A stretch of 23,716 bases of DNA from Cytophagales bacterium (GTDB lineage: Bacteria; Bacteroidota; Bacteroidia; Cytophagales; ES-bin-26), in the NCBI GenBank assembly GCA_014379925.1, contig JACMKY010000007.1, forward strand, positions 1-23,716, read 5' to 3'. This document shows, in pieces, positions 1 to 7,711 of the stretch (positions are counted from its first letter, which is position 1; the number at the start of each line of letters is the position of its first letter). The translations under genes and the position numbers were made by a program. The notes beneath the pieces were generated by a model, which did no database searches, was not told where the DNA came from, and saw nothing but the letters and a program-made list of their open reading frames with translations.

Positions 1-18
1 ATTCATTTTTTAACCCTT

Positions 19-26
19 TACATTTG
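19..26 (+). promoter_or_regulatory. Promoter -7 element of rpsT
   Basis: TACATTTG matches the Bacteroidota sigma-A -7 consensus TAnnTTTG exactly. It lies 48 nt before the rpsT start codon. The matching -33 TTTG would fall at or before the window edge and cannot be seen. Confidence 0.6.
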
Positions 27-73
27 CAGTCCGTTTACCAAAAGCAGCGTCAACTGCGTTATTTTTCCCTACA

Positions 74-358
74 ATGGCCAACCACAAGTCCGCCCTCAAG
101 CGCGTTCGTTCCAACGAAGCCAAACGTTTGAGAAACCGTTTCCAAGCCAAAACCACCCGTACCTTCGTTAAGAAGCTGCGCCTGACTACCGACAAGGCCG
201 CCGCGCAGGAACTGTACCGGCAAGTTGCCTCCATGCTCGACAAACTGGCGAAACGCAACATCATCCACAAGAACAAAGCTTCTAACAACAAGTCCAAGCT
301 GGCCCGCTACGTAAATTCACTGGCGACCACCTTGCCGGCTCCGAACGCAACGGCGTAA
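74..358 (+). CDS. rpsT: 30S ribosomal protein S20
   Basis: This gene encodes S20, a primary binder of 16S rRNA in the small ribosomal subunit. The protein has 94 residues and is very rich in Lys, Arg and Ala. It opens with the family signature MANHKSALKRVRSNEAKR and carries the conserved stretch IIHKNKASNNKSKLARYVN near residues 63-81, as expected for a helical bundle. The last ten or so residues (TTLPAPNATA) form a soft tail beyond the usual S20 end. The ATG at 74 follows an AT-rich leader without a Shine-Dalgarno sequence, which is normal in Bacteroidota. An exact TAnnTTTG box upstream and a clear terminator immediately downstream show that it is transcribed alone. Confidence 0.97.
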   Translation: MANHKSALKRVRSNEAKRLRNRFQAKTTRTFVKKLRLTTDKAAAQELYRQVASMLDKLAKRNIIHKNKASNNKSKLARYVNSLATTLPAPNATA

Positions 359-387
359 GCCGCTGGGGCATCTTCCTGCTCTTTCCT

Positions 388-425
388 AACCCACCGGCCC
401 CCAGGCTTGGTGGGTTCGTTGTTTT
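388..425 (+). terminator. Rho-independent terminator of rpsT
   Basis: AACCCACC (388-395) and GGTGGGTT (409-416) form a perfect 8-bp stem around a 13-nt loop. The T-rich run CGTTGTTTT follows. It begins 30 nt after the rpsT stop codon. Confidence 0.8.
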
Positions 426-473
426 GCGGATGGCCGCCCCGCGGGGTGCCGCCCAGGAGCCGGTTGCCGGACA

Positions 474-504
474 TTTGTTCCCTGCCCCGCGCTTCCTTAT
501 CTTG
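474..504 (+). promoter_or_regulatory. Possible radC promoter
   Basis: TTTG at 474-477 is followed, after 20 nt, by TATCTTG (498-504). This resembles TTTG-N17-23-TAnnTTTG but has one T fewer in the -7 element. It lies 18 nt before the radC ATG, so the transcript leader would be very short. Weak call. Confidence 0.3.
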
Positions 505-522
505 CCGTTCAATTTTTTCGGC

Positions 523-1227
523 ATGAAAGAAAACGATTACACTCCGAACCGGAAGATACTCAGTTGGGCGGAAGAGGATCGGCCGCGCGAGAAACTGCTG
601 CTCAAAGGCAAGGCCGCGCTCTCGGACGCCGAACTGATCGGCATCCTGCTGGGGTCGGGCACCGTTGCCCTGTCGGCGGTGGACCTGGCCAAGCAGATTC
701 TCAACAGCGTAGACAACAACCTGCACCAACTGGCCAAACTTTCGGTCAAGGACCTCGAAAAATTCAAGGGAATCGGGGAAGCCAAGGCCATCGCCATCGT
801 GAGTGCCCTGGAACTGGGGCGGCGGCGAAAGGAGGGCGACATTCCGAGGCGGATCAAGATCACTGGCTCGGCCGACGTCTACGAAACGATGAAACCTCAC
901 CTGATGGACTTGCCGCACGAGGAATTCTGGGTGGTGTTGCTCAACCGGGCCAACGTCGTTCTGAAGACGGCGCAGATAAGCGCGGGCGGGGTGTCGGGCA
1001 CGGTGGCCGACCCGAAAATGATTTTCAAGGCGGCCCTCGAACACCTGGCCAGCGCCGTCATTCTGGTGCACAATCACCCGTCGGGCAACCTGACGCCCAG
1101 CCAGGCCGACCGCGAATTGACCAAGAAACTCCGGGAGGCCGGAACGGTACTGGAGGTGCCGGTGTTGGATCACCTCATCTTTGCCGACAACCAATACCTC
1201 AGTTTTGCCGACGAAGGATTTTTGTAG
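523..1227 (+). CDS. radC: RadC family JAB/MPN domain protein
   Basis: The 234-residue protein matches the RadC family from end to end. An N-terminal helix-hairpin-helix region (about residues 30-100, with GIGEAKA at 83-89) is followed by a metal-binding JAMM domain. The signature HNHPSG starts at residue 183, the third ligand Asp is at 196, and the family glutamate is near residue 134 (HEEFW). These residues predict a zinc-dependent hydrolase fold. The historic link to DNA repair is not well supported in the literature, so the substrate is unknown. The start at 523 (MKENDYTPN) is preferred over an upstream in-frame extension because that extension runs through GC-rich noncoding sequence. The downstream DUF1684 gene starts only 11 nt after the stop, so the two are probably co-transcribed. 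Confidence 0.93.
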   Translation: MKENDYTPNRKILSWAEEDRPREKLLLKGKAALSDAELIGILLGSGTVALSAVDLAKQILNSVDNNLHQLAKLSVKDLEKFKGIGEAKAIAIVSALELGRRRKEGDIPRRIKITGSADVYETMKPHLMDLPHEEFWVVLLNRANVVLKTAQISAGGVSGTVADPKMIFKAALEHLASAVILVHNHPSGNLTPSQADRELTKKLREAGTVLEVPVLDHLIFADNQYLSFADEGFL

Positions 1228-1238
1228 GGACAAAGCGT

Positions 1239-1868
1239 ATGGAAACGGCGAAGAAAGCAAACCCCATTTATTTTTTCGGCATCGTGCTGGTGATGGTAAC
1301 CATCATTGCGTATACTTTCACCGACACTGGGGTGAAAGAAAATTACGAAGAACAAGTGTTGAAATTCCGGACCGAGAACGAACGGTTCTTCCGCGAACAA
1401 CAAGGCTCGCCCATTGAAGACAAAACCTCGTTTCGGGGACTGGATTACTTTGAACCTTCCGCCGAGTACCGGATCCTGGCCGTTTTGGAGCGCATTACCA
1501 CGGGCGATTCAGTGATGATGCAGATGAGCGACGGCAAAAAGGAAACGTACGGCAAGTACGCCCACGCCACGTTTCAACTGGGTGGCAAGTCGCACCGGCT
1601 GCTGCTGCTCAAGCACGCCGAAGACGAGAAACTTTTCCTGCCGTTTGCCGACCAGACCAACGGCTTCGATACCTACGGGGGAGGTCGCTACCTGGATCTG
1701 ACGCCCGAAAGGGACCTGGATAAGCTGATGATTGATTTTAATTTCGCCTACAATCCCTACTGCGCCTACAACAAGAACTACAGTTGCCCCCTGCCACCGC
1801 GGGGCAACTTCCTGAACGTTGAAATCCGGGCGGGCGAAAAAGACTATTCCCGGCCGGAGAAGAAGTAG
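1239..1868 (+). CDS. DUF1684 family protein, N-terminally membrane-anchored
   Basis: The 209-residue protein begins with one hydrophobic segment (about residues 10-28, IYFFGIVLVMVTIIAY), which is either an uncleaved anchor or a signal peptide. The rest is soluble and would face the periplasm. It carries the hallmarks of DUF1684: a KETYGKYAHATF strand region near 101-112, FADQTNGFDTYGGGRYLDL near 136-154, and NPYCAYN (172-178) followed by SCPLPP (182-187) and NFLNVEIRAGEK. Two cysteines (175 and 183) are close enough to form a disulfide or bind a metal. The biochemical role of the family is unknown. It lies 11 nt after radC on the same strand. An exact promoter-like box follows it, so it probably ends the radC unit. 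Confidence 0.85.
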   Translation: METAKKANPIYFFGIVLVMVTIIAYTFTDTGVKENYEEQVLKFRTENERFFREQQGSPIEDKTSFRGLDYFEPSAEYRILAVLERITTGDSVMMQMSDGKKETYGKYAHATFQLGGKSHRLLLLKHAEDEKLFLPFADQTNGFDTYGGGRYLDLTPERDLDKLMIDFNFAYNPYCAYNKNYSCPLPPRGNFLNVEIRAGEKDYSRPEKK

Positions 1869-1878
1869 ACCAGATTCC

Positions 1879-1886
1879 TAATTTTG
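1879..1886 (+). promoter_or_regulatory. Possible promoter -7 element of pheT
   Basis: TAATTTTG matches TAnnTTTG exactly and lies 45 nt before the pheT ATG. No TTG is present 17-23 nt upstream, so only half of the promoter is supported. Transcription from here would start near 1893, exactly where the leader hairpin begins. Confidence 0.4.
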
Positions 1887-1892
1887 ATCTTT

Positions 1893-1921
1893 GGCCAGTG
1901 GATGGTTGCCGTCCACTGGCC
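1893..1921. repeat. Perfect inverted repeat in the pheT leader
   Basis: GGCCAGTGGA (1893-1902) and TCCACTGGCC (1912-1921) form a perfect 10-bp stem with a 9-nt loop. It ends 10 nt before the pheT start codon and has no T tract, so it is not an ordinary terminator. It could control translation of pheT or be a dispersed palindromic repeat. Confidence 0.8.
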
Positions 1922-1931
1922 ACCACCCACG

Positions 1932-4388
1932 ATGAAAATATCCCTCAACTGGCTGAATCAGTACATTTCCCTGGCGGAACCGGCGGCGGAAATCGCCGGC
2001 CTGCTCACCGGCTCGGGCCTGGAGGTCGAACGCATCGACGAAGTGGAAAGCATTCCGGGGGGCCTGCGCGGGTTGGTGATCGGGGAGGTGCTGACCTGCG
2101 TCAAACACCCCGCCGCCGACAAATTGAGCCTGACTACCGTCGATACGGGCAACGGGGTGGTGTCGCCCATCGTATGCGGGGCTCCCAACGTGCGGGTGGG
2201 CCAGAAAGTGGTAGTGGCTGCCGTGGGTACTACGCTGCATCCAACCGGAGCGGATGGGCTTCCCGGCGAACCGTTTACCATTAAGAAGGCCAAAATCCGG
2301 GGGGAAGCCTCGGAGGGTATGATCTGCGCCGAGGACGAAATCGGCCTGGGCACCTCGCACGAGGGAATTCTGGTGCTCGATACGGACCTTCCCAACGGCA
2401 CGCCCGCCGCAGTCTACTTCGGGCGTCAAACGGATTATTCGCTGGAAATCGGGCTGACGCCCAACCGGGCCGACGCGGCTTCGCACCTGGGGGTGGCCCG
2501 CGATTTGAAGGCCCTGCTCAAGCGGCCCGTCCAGCTTCCTTCGGTGGCCGACTTCCGGGTTGACAGCCCGGCGTTTTCCCCGGCGGTGTTGGTGGAAAAC
2601 CCGGCCGCCTGCCCGCGCTACTGCGGCTTGACCCTGGGTGGACTAACCGTACGCGAATCGCCGGACTGGCTCCAGAATCGCCTCCGGTCCATCGGGTTAA
2701 CGCCCATCAACAACGTGGTGGACGTGACCAACTTCGTGTTGCACGAACTGGGCCAGCCCCTGCACGCCTTCGATGCCGATGCCATTACCGGCGGCCGGGT
2801 GGTGGTGAAGACGCTGCCCGCCGGAACGCCCTTCGTGACGCTCGACGGCCAGGAGCGCAAGCTGGCGGCTTTCGACCTGATGATCTGCAACGCCGAGGAG
2901 CCGATGGGCATCGCCGGGGTGTTTGGGGGCGCCAAGTCGGGTGTCAAGCCCGGAACAACGCGGATTTTCCTGGAAGGCGCGCATTTCTCTCCCGAATCCA
3001 TTCGAAAGACGGCCCAATTCCACGGCTTGAAAACCGACGCTTCTTTTCGTTTCGAGCGGGGTACCGACCCGAACCTGCCCGTGTACGCCCTGAAGCGAGC
3101 TGCCTCGCTGCTCCGGGAAGTGGCCGGGGGGCAGGTCACCTCCGAGATCGTGGACCATTACCCCCACCCCATCCTGCCCGCGGAAGTGAGGGTCACGTAC
3201 CGAAACATTGACCGGTTGGCAGGCACGGTGATTGACCGGAATACCATCAAGGAAATCCTGCAGAACCTGGACATCGGGCTGCTGGAAGAAAACGCGGAAG
3301 GCCTGCGTCTGTCGGTGCCGCCCTATCGCGTGGACGTGACGCGCGAGGCCGATATCGTGGAGGAAATCCTGCGCATATACGGCTTCGACCGCGTGGCGAT
3401 TGCGCCTCACCTGAACGCATCGTACCTGGCGGAATTTCCGGTGGTGGACAAGAACCGATTGCAGTATAACGTGACGCAGGCGTTGGCGGCCCACGGATTC
3501 CACGAAATCATCACCAATTCGCTCACCAAGCCCGCCTACGCCGAGGCCATCCGTCCCGTTGGTGGCATTCCTCCGGGGGAGGGAACGACCCGGGGGGAAG
3601 ACGTGGTGATGCTCAACAAGCTGAGCGAAGACCTGGGCGTGATGCGCCAGACATTGCTCTTTTCCGGTCTGGAAGTGCTGGCCCACAACCTGAACCGAAG
3701 GCAGAAAGACCTGAAAGTGTTCGAATTCGGAAAGGTATATTACCGGGCCGAAGGCAAGTACGCGGAGAAGAGCCGCCTCGCGCTGTTGGTCACGGGCGGC
3801 AAAGGGGCCGAAAGCTGGCAGACCCCCCCGCGTCCCGCCGACTTCCACGACGTGGCCGGGCCGGTGACGAACGTGCTGGCTCAACTGAACGTGCGGGGTT
3901 GGACGAGTCGGGAAGCGGATCAACGCCTCTGGCAGTACGGGCTCACCTACGAACTCAACCGGAAAGCAGTGGTGACTTTCGGACGGGTGTTGCCGTCGCT
4001 GGCCAGGCTGGCTGACGTGAAACAAGCCGTCTTCTACGCTGACTTCGATTGGGACTACTTAACCCGCTCCTACCACGGCGATCTGGCGGCGACGGAGATA
4101 GCCAAGTTCCCCGAAGTGCGTCGCGACCTGTCGCTGGTGATCGACCAGCGGGTGACCTTCGAGGAAATCCGCACCCTGGCCCTCAAGCAAGAGCGCAGCC
4201 TGCTCCGCGCCGTCAACGTGTTCGACGTGTACGAAGGGGAAAACATCGGCCCGGACAAGAAATCGTATTCGGTCAGTTTTATCCTGCAGGATGACCGCCA
4301 AACCCTGACTGATCAAGTGATCGACCGTACCATGCAGAAACTGATGACCTCCTTCGAAAAAGAGTTGAATGCCGTAATCCGAAAGTAG
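1932..4388 (+). CDS. pheT: Phenylalanine--tRNA ligase beta subunit
   Basis: The 818-residue protein is the beta chain of the alpha2-beta2 enzyme that charges tRNA-Phe using ATP. The N-terminus (MKISLNWLNQYISL) is the family signature. A tRNA-binding OB domain covers about residues 40-155 (GLVIGEVLTCVKHPAADKLS). The B3/B4 editing region follows at about 215-400 (TPINNVVDVTNFVLHELGQPLHAFDAD), then B5 near 410-480 and a catalytic-like core. The last 95 or so residues form the ferredoxin-fold anticodon-binding domain (KFPEVRRDLSLVID). The length is normal for the phylum. The ATG at 1932 is chosen because the homologous N-terminus begins there, although the frame is open 16 codons further upstream. 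pheS is not in the window. Confidence 0.97.
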   Translation: MKISLNWLNQYISLAEPAAEIAGLLTGSGLEVERIDEVESIPGGLRGLVIGEVLTCVKHPAADKLSLTTVDTGNGVVSPIVCGAPNVRVGQKVVVAAVGTTLHPTGADGLPGEPFTIKKAKIRGEASEGMICAEDEIGLGTSHEGILVLDTDLPNGTPAAVYFGRQTDYSLEIGLTPNRADAASHLGVARDLKALLKRPVQLPSVADFRVDSPAFSPAVLVENPAACPRYCGLTLGGLTVRESPDWLQNRLRSIGLTPINNVVDVTNFVLHELGQPLHAFDADAITGGRVVVKTLPAGTPFVTLDGQERKLAAFDLMICNAEEPMGIAGVFGGAKSGVKPGTTRIFLEGAHFSPESIRKTAQFHGLKTDASFRFERGTDPNLPVYALKRAASLLREVAGGQVTSEIVDHYPHPILPAEVRVTYRNIDRLAGTVIDRNTIKEILQNLDIGLLEENAEGLRLSVPPYRVDVTREADIVEEILRIYGFDRVAIAPHLNASYLAEFPVVDKNRLQYNVTQALAAHGFHEIITNSLTKPAYAEAIRPVGGIPPGEGTTRGEDVVMLNKLSEDLGVMRQTLLFSGLEVLAHNLNRRQKDLKVFEFGKVYYRAEGKYAEKSRLALLVTGGKGAESWQTPPRPADFHDVAGPVTNVLAQLNVRGWTSREADQRLWQYGLTYELNRKAVVTFGRVLPSLARLADVKQAVFYADFDWDYLTRSYHGDLAATEIAKFPEVRRDLSLVIDQRVTFEEIRTLALKQERSLLRAVNVFDVYEGENIGPDKKSYSVSFILQDDRQTLTDQVIDRTMQKLMTSFEKELNAVIRK

Positions 4389-4512
4389 CAGACAGTGGAC
4401 GGTGACGAGACGGGCGGCGAAGGAAGTTCGTGGGTCGGCTTGGTGTTCTTCGGCCGCAACTGACAATATTGACTACCTCCCTCAACCATCTGCTGTTAAC
4501 CATTCACGCGCC

Positions 4513-4845
4513 ATGGCCGACGACGTGCTGCTTTTGATGAAACTGCAATCCCTGGAGGAGAAAATCCGTCAGTTGGTTGCCCGGTGTGATTCGTTGAAAG
4601 CGGAATTGAAGGAGTCGGGCTTGGAGAACAAGGCGTTGAAAGAGTTGGTCGGCAAGCAGTCGGAAGAAATAAAAGGGCTTCAAAAAAAACGGATCGAGCC
4701 GGCGGATCATTTTCATAATCGGGATAAAATCAGTAAGATTGTGGGATTTAGATTCGCAGATTACGACGATCCGAAAGGATTGAAGGAAAAGTTGGACGAG
4801 TACATCCGGGAGATCGACCAGTGCATTGCACTGCTGGGCAAGTAA
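4513..4845 (+). CDS. Small coiled-coil protein, possible ZapB-like division factor
   Basis: This gene encodes 110 residues. The N-terminal 60 (LLLMKLQSLEEKIRQLVARC and onward to QKKRIE) are strongly heptad-like and predict a dimeric coiled coil. The C-terminal half contains a short KISKIVGFRFADYDDP segment and another helix (KGLKEKLDEYIREIDQCIALLGK). There is no signal peptide or membrane segment, so the protein should be cytosolic. It sits 14 nt before zapA and after pheT, an order that, from memory, recurs in Bacteroidota. The context suggests a partner of ZapA at the division ring, functionally like E. coli ZapB, but no sequence motif proves this. The ATG at 4513 starts the coiled coil; an upstream in-frame extension is poor in coding character. 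Confidence 0.85.
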   Translation: MADDVLLLMKLQSLEEKIRQLVARCDSLKAELKESGLENKALKELVGKQSEEIKGLQKKRIEPADHFHNRDKISKIVGFRFADYDDPKGLKEKLDEYIREIDQCIALLGK

Positions 4846-4859
4846 CCCTTGGTTTTTGA

Positions 4860-5144
4860 ATGGGAGAATTATCTATTAAGATACGGATATTCGACCGGGA
4901 GTACCCGATGAAAACCTCGGCCAGTGAAGAGGAACGGTTACGGAAAGCGGGCAAAGCTGTCAACGAACAGATGGAGCTGTTCCGGACCAAGCACGGAAAG
5001 GACGACATACAAGATTTGCTGGCGATGGTCGCCATTGTTGCCATGGCAGAGAAGTTGAAAATGGATGATCGCGGGGCGCAGACGCAGCGCACCGTTGCCG
5101 ATAAAATTACTTATCTGGAAAAACTCATTACTTCCTCGCTGTAG
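4860..5144 (+). CDS. zapA: Cell division protein ZapA
   Basis: The 94-residue protein fits ZapA, which bundles and cross-links FtsZ filaments at mid-cell. The N-terminal globular domain has the typical opening SIKIRIFDREYPMKTSASEEERLRKAGKAVNEQM. It is followed by a long helix with the characteristic LLAMVAIVAMAEKLK stretch near residues 53-67. The rest of the helix, ending in KITYLEKLITSSL, predicts the antiparallel coiled-coil tetramer. It lies 14 nt downstream of the small coiled-coil gene, so the two are probably translated together. The 150-nt gap to rny contains an inverted repeat but no clear terminator. Confidence 0.9.
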   Translation: MGELSIKIRIFDREYPMKTSASEEERLRKAGKAVNEQMELFRTKHGKDDIQDLLAMVAIVAMAEKLKMDDRGAQTQRTVADKITYLEKLITSSL

Positions 5145-5174
5145 TCCTCCGGCGCCTTGCCGCTTCGCCGTCCG

Positions 5175-5197
5175 TTTTGGTTGGGTAACCCAAACCT
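5175..5197. repeat. Short imperfect hairpin between zapA and rny
   Basis: GGTTGGG and CCCAAACC surround a three-base TAA loop and pair as seven base pairs with one bulged A. No T tract follows, so it is not a convincing terminator. It could be part of a structured leader or of a 6S-like RNA. Confidence 0.4.
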
Positions 5198-5294
5198 GTC
5201 CTTCCCCCGCGTAAGCCGTTTCCAACGCCTTTCTTCCCACCGGTGTGTCGTCTTCAGCACGGCAATTATTTTTTCACTTTAACCAAAAAAACAT

Positions 5295-6860
5295 ATGCCA
5301 AACCTCGTGTATGTACTGATCGCCGCGCTGGTCGGACTGGCGGCCGGCGTGCTCATCGGCAGGGTATTGCTCAAGCAAGCCTTCGGCCGTCAGGAAGAGG
5401 AAGCCCGCGAACGGGCGCAGTCTATCGTGAAGGAAGCGGAAATGACCGCCGAAAACATCAAGCGAGACCGGGTTCTGGAAGCCAAGGAAAAATACCTCAA
5501 GCTGAAGACAGAGTTCGAAGAGGAGATGAACCGCAAGAAGAACATCCTGATTACCAACGAAAACAAGCTGAAACAGCGCGAGCAGCAGATATCGCAGATG
5601 CTGGAGCAGAACAAGCGGCGGGAAGGGGAATTGAACACCCAGAAGGATACCCTTACCCAGCAGACTGAAACCACCGCCAAAAAGCGCGAGGAAGCCGAAC
5701 GGATGCTGGCTTCGCAGGTGGCGCAACTCGAAAAGATCGCCAACCTGACCGCCGAGGATGCCCGCAACCAACTGGTGGACGCCCTCAAGAATGAGGCCCA
5801 GAGCCTGGCTTCCTCGTACGTCAAATCCATTGTGGAGGAAGCTAAACTTACTGCCACCAAGGAAGCCAAGAAAGTAGTCATTGAAACCATCCAGCGGACG
5901 GCCACCGAACACGCCATCGAGAACTGCGTTTCGATCTTCAACATCGAGAGCGACGATGTCAAGGGTAAGATTATCGGGCGCGAGGGGCGCAACATCCGCG
6001 CCCTGGAAGCGGCCACCGGCGTGGAGATCATCGTGGACGACACGCCCGAGGCGATCGTAATTTCCGGCTTCGATCCGGTGCGCCGCGAAATCGCCCGCCT
6101 GTCGCTGCACCGCCTCGTCACCGACGGACGGATTCACCCCGCCCGCATCGAAGAGATTGTGGCCAAGACGCGCAAGAACATCGAGGACGAGATCGTGGAA
6201 ATCGGCGAACGTACCGTGATCGACCTGGGTATCCACGGCCTGCACCCCGAATTGATCAAGCTGGTGGGCCGGATGCGCTTCCGGTCTTCCTACGGACAGA
6301 ACCTGTTGCAACACTCGCGCGAGGTAGCCAAACTTTGCGCCACCATGGCCGCTGAATTGGGCCTGAACGCCAAGCTTGCCAAACGCGCCGGCCTGCTGCA
6401 CGACATCGGCAAGGTGTGGCCCGAAGAACCGGAACTGCCCCACGCCGTCTTGGGGGCCGAGTTGGCCAAGAAATACAAGGAGAATCCGGAAGTGTGCAAC
6501 GCCATCGGCGCGCACCACGACGAGATGGAGATGACGACGATGATCTCGCCCATCGTCCAGGTCTGCGACGCCATCAGCGGCTCGCGCCCCGGTGCGCGCC
6601 GCGAAATGATGGAATCGTACATCAAGCGGCTCAAAGACCTGGAGGAGCTGGCGGTAAGCTTTCAGGGGGTGACCAAGTGCTACGCCATCCAAGCAGGGCG
6701 CGAATTGCGCGTGATGGTGGACGCCGAAAACGTGACCGACGAAAAGGCCAGCACGCTTTCGTTCGACATCTCGCAGAAGATCGAGAAAGACATGCAATAC
6801 CCCGGCCAGATCAAAGTCACCGTGATCCGCGAGATGCGCGCGGTGAGCTACGCGAAGTAG
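5295..6860 (+). CDS. rny: Ribonuclease Y
   Basis: RNase Y is the membrane-anchored endoribonuclease that starts mRNA decay in many bacteria lacking RNase E. The 521-residue protein has all the expected parts in order. A single N-terminal membrane helix (residues 4-24) is followed by a long charged coiled coil (about 25-200) and a KH RNA-binding domain with IIGREGRNIRALE at 226-238. An HD phosphohydrolase domain follows, with His340, the HD pair at 369-370 (LLHDIGK) and further metal ligands around AHHDE (406-410). It ends in the typical GQIKVTVIREMRAVSYAK. The length is standard. The ATG at 5295 sits just before the hydrophobic segment. A strong terminator lies about 110 nt after the stop. 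Confidence 0.97.
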   Translation: MPNLVYVLIAALVGLAAGVLIGRVLLKQAFGRQEEEARERAQSIVKEAEMTAENIKRDRVLEAKEKYLKLKTEFEEEMNRKKNILITNENKLKQREQQISQMLEQNKRREGELNTQKDTLTQQTETTAKKREEAERMLASQVAQLEKIANLTAEDARNQLVDALKNEAQSLASSYVKSIVEEAKLTATKEAKKVVIETIQRTATEHAIENCVSIFNIESDDVKGKIIGREGRNIRALEAATGVEIIVDDTPEAIVISGFDPVRREIARLSLHRLVTDGRIHPARIEEIVAKTRKNIEDEIVEIGERTVIDLGIHGLHPELIKLVGRMRFRSSYGQNLLQHSREVAKLCATMAAELGLNAKLAKRAGLLHDIGKVWPEEPELPHAVLGAELAKKYKENPEVCNAIGAHHDEMEMTTMISPIVQVCDAISGSRPGARREMMESYIKRLKDLEELAVSFQGVTKCYAIQAGRELRVMVDAENVTDEKASTLSFDISQKIEKDMQYPGQIKVTVIREMRAVSYAK

Positions 6861-6971
6861 GATTGAAAAGGTTGATGGAATTGGACTGGGCTGCTGCGCA
6901 GCCGGGCCGCCGGTTCGGCTACTCCGCAAGGGTCGCAGGCAGATGATTTTCGTTACTCGTACATTTTCGGC

Positions 6972-7001
6972 AAAGCCGCTCCGGGAACGGGGCGGCTTTT
7001 T
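6972..7001 (+). terminator. Rho-independent terminator after rny
   Basis: AAAGCCGCTCC (6972-6982) pairs with GGGGCGGCTTT (6989-6999) as an 11-bp stem with one G-T pair around a 6-nt loop. The stem runs into a T tract. It separates rny from the next promoter. Confidence 0.85.
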
Positions 7002-7008
7002 CTCTTAT

Positions 7009-7043
7009 TTTGTCCGTTTTATACCCTCGTCCGACTACCTTTG
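7009..7043 (+). promoter_or_regulatory. Promoter of the biotin carrier gene
   Basis: TTTG (7009-7012) and TACCTTTG (7036-7043) are separated by 23 nt. Both match the Bacteroidota consensus TTTG-N17-23-TAnnTTTG. The start codon is at 7070, giving a leader of about 20 nt. It follows the rny terminator directly. Confidence 0.7.
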
Positions 7044-7069
7044 TCCGTCACTTTCAACCCTTTCAACCG

Positions 7070-7567
7070 ATGCCCAGGATTACTGTCCGCCCCGACCGCG
7101 TCTTCGAAGTCAGCCAGGAAGAAGCTGGTTTGCTGATCAACCAGGTACCCTTCGTCTGGGATTTGCTGGCAACCGGCCCGCGCACGTTCCACATCCTGTA
7201 CCAGAATCGTTCCTACCACGCCGAGGTGGTGAACGCGGACCACGAAAGCAAGGTATTTACGTTCCGCATCAACCACCGTTCTTACCAGGTGCAAGTGCAG
7301 GATCAGTTCGACCTGCTGCTGGAGCGAATGGGATTCAACCAGGCCAACGCGATCCGCGTCGGACTGGTCAAGGCACCCATGCCCGGCCTCATTCTCGACA
7401 TTCGCGTGATGCCGGGCGATGAGGTGCGGAAGGGAGACCCAATCGTAATTCTGGAGGCGATGAAGATGGAAAATATCATCAAATCACCCGGCAACGGTCA
7501 GGTGAAAGTGGTAAAGGTACAAAAGGGCGATAACGTGGAAAAGAATCAGGTGCTGCTGGAATTTTAG
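7070..7567 (+). CDS. Biotin carboxyl-carrier (biotin/lipoyl attachment) protein
   Basis: The 165-residue protein ends in a biotinyl domain (about residues 97-165) with the classic site EAMKM at 129-133. Lys132 is the residue expected to be biotinylated. The conserved KAPMPGLILDIRV strand (101-113) and the closing VQKGDNVEKNQVLLEF are also present. Such carriers move CO2 from biotin carboxylase to a carboxyltransferase in acetyl-CoA, propionyl-CoA or pyruvate carboxylase systems. The N-terminal 95 residues resemble the beta-rich linker domain seen in acyl-CoA carboxylase carriers rather than the Pro/Ala linker of AccB. No carboxylase or transferase gene is adjacent, so the partner is encoded elsewhere. 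The ATG at 7070 fits the promoter spacing. pyrH follows after 144 nt. Confidence 0.88.
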   Translation: MPRITVRPDRVFEVSQEEAGLLINQVPFVWDLLATGPRTFHILYQNRSYHAEVVNADHESKVFTFRINHRSYQVQVQDQFDLLLERMGFNQANAIRVGLVKAPMPGLILDIRVMPGDEVRKGDPIVILEAMKMENIIKSPGNGQVKVVKVQKGDNVEKNQVLLEF

Positions 7568-7711
7568 TCGATGAAAGGGGATGCCGGCAGGAGACTATTG
7601 CGTTTCCTTTTTTCCGGTCTCCGGCACGCCATCCTCCCGTGGTTTGCCTTCTCCCTTCCCAACTATTCAGTAAATCCTTTATCTTTACCCGATTTTCTGA
7701 CTCAATCCCCC

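Noticed and set aside
5274..6929. 551-codon open frame on the minus strand opposite rny
   Set aside because: It is the antisense shadow of a strongly coding GC-rich gene, with a His/Leu/Gly-rich composition unlike a real protein. The plus-strand rny is certain.
6943..7422. Open frame overlapping the rny terminator and the biotin carrier gene
   Set aside because: It reads through a terminator and out of frame with the clear biotin-carrier sequence.
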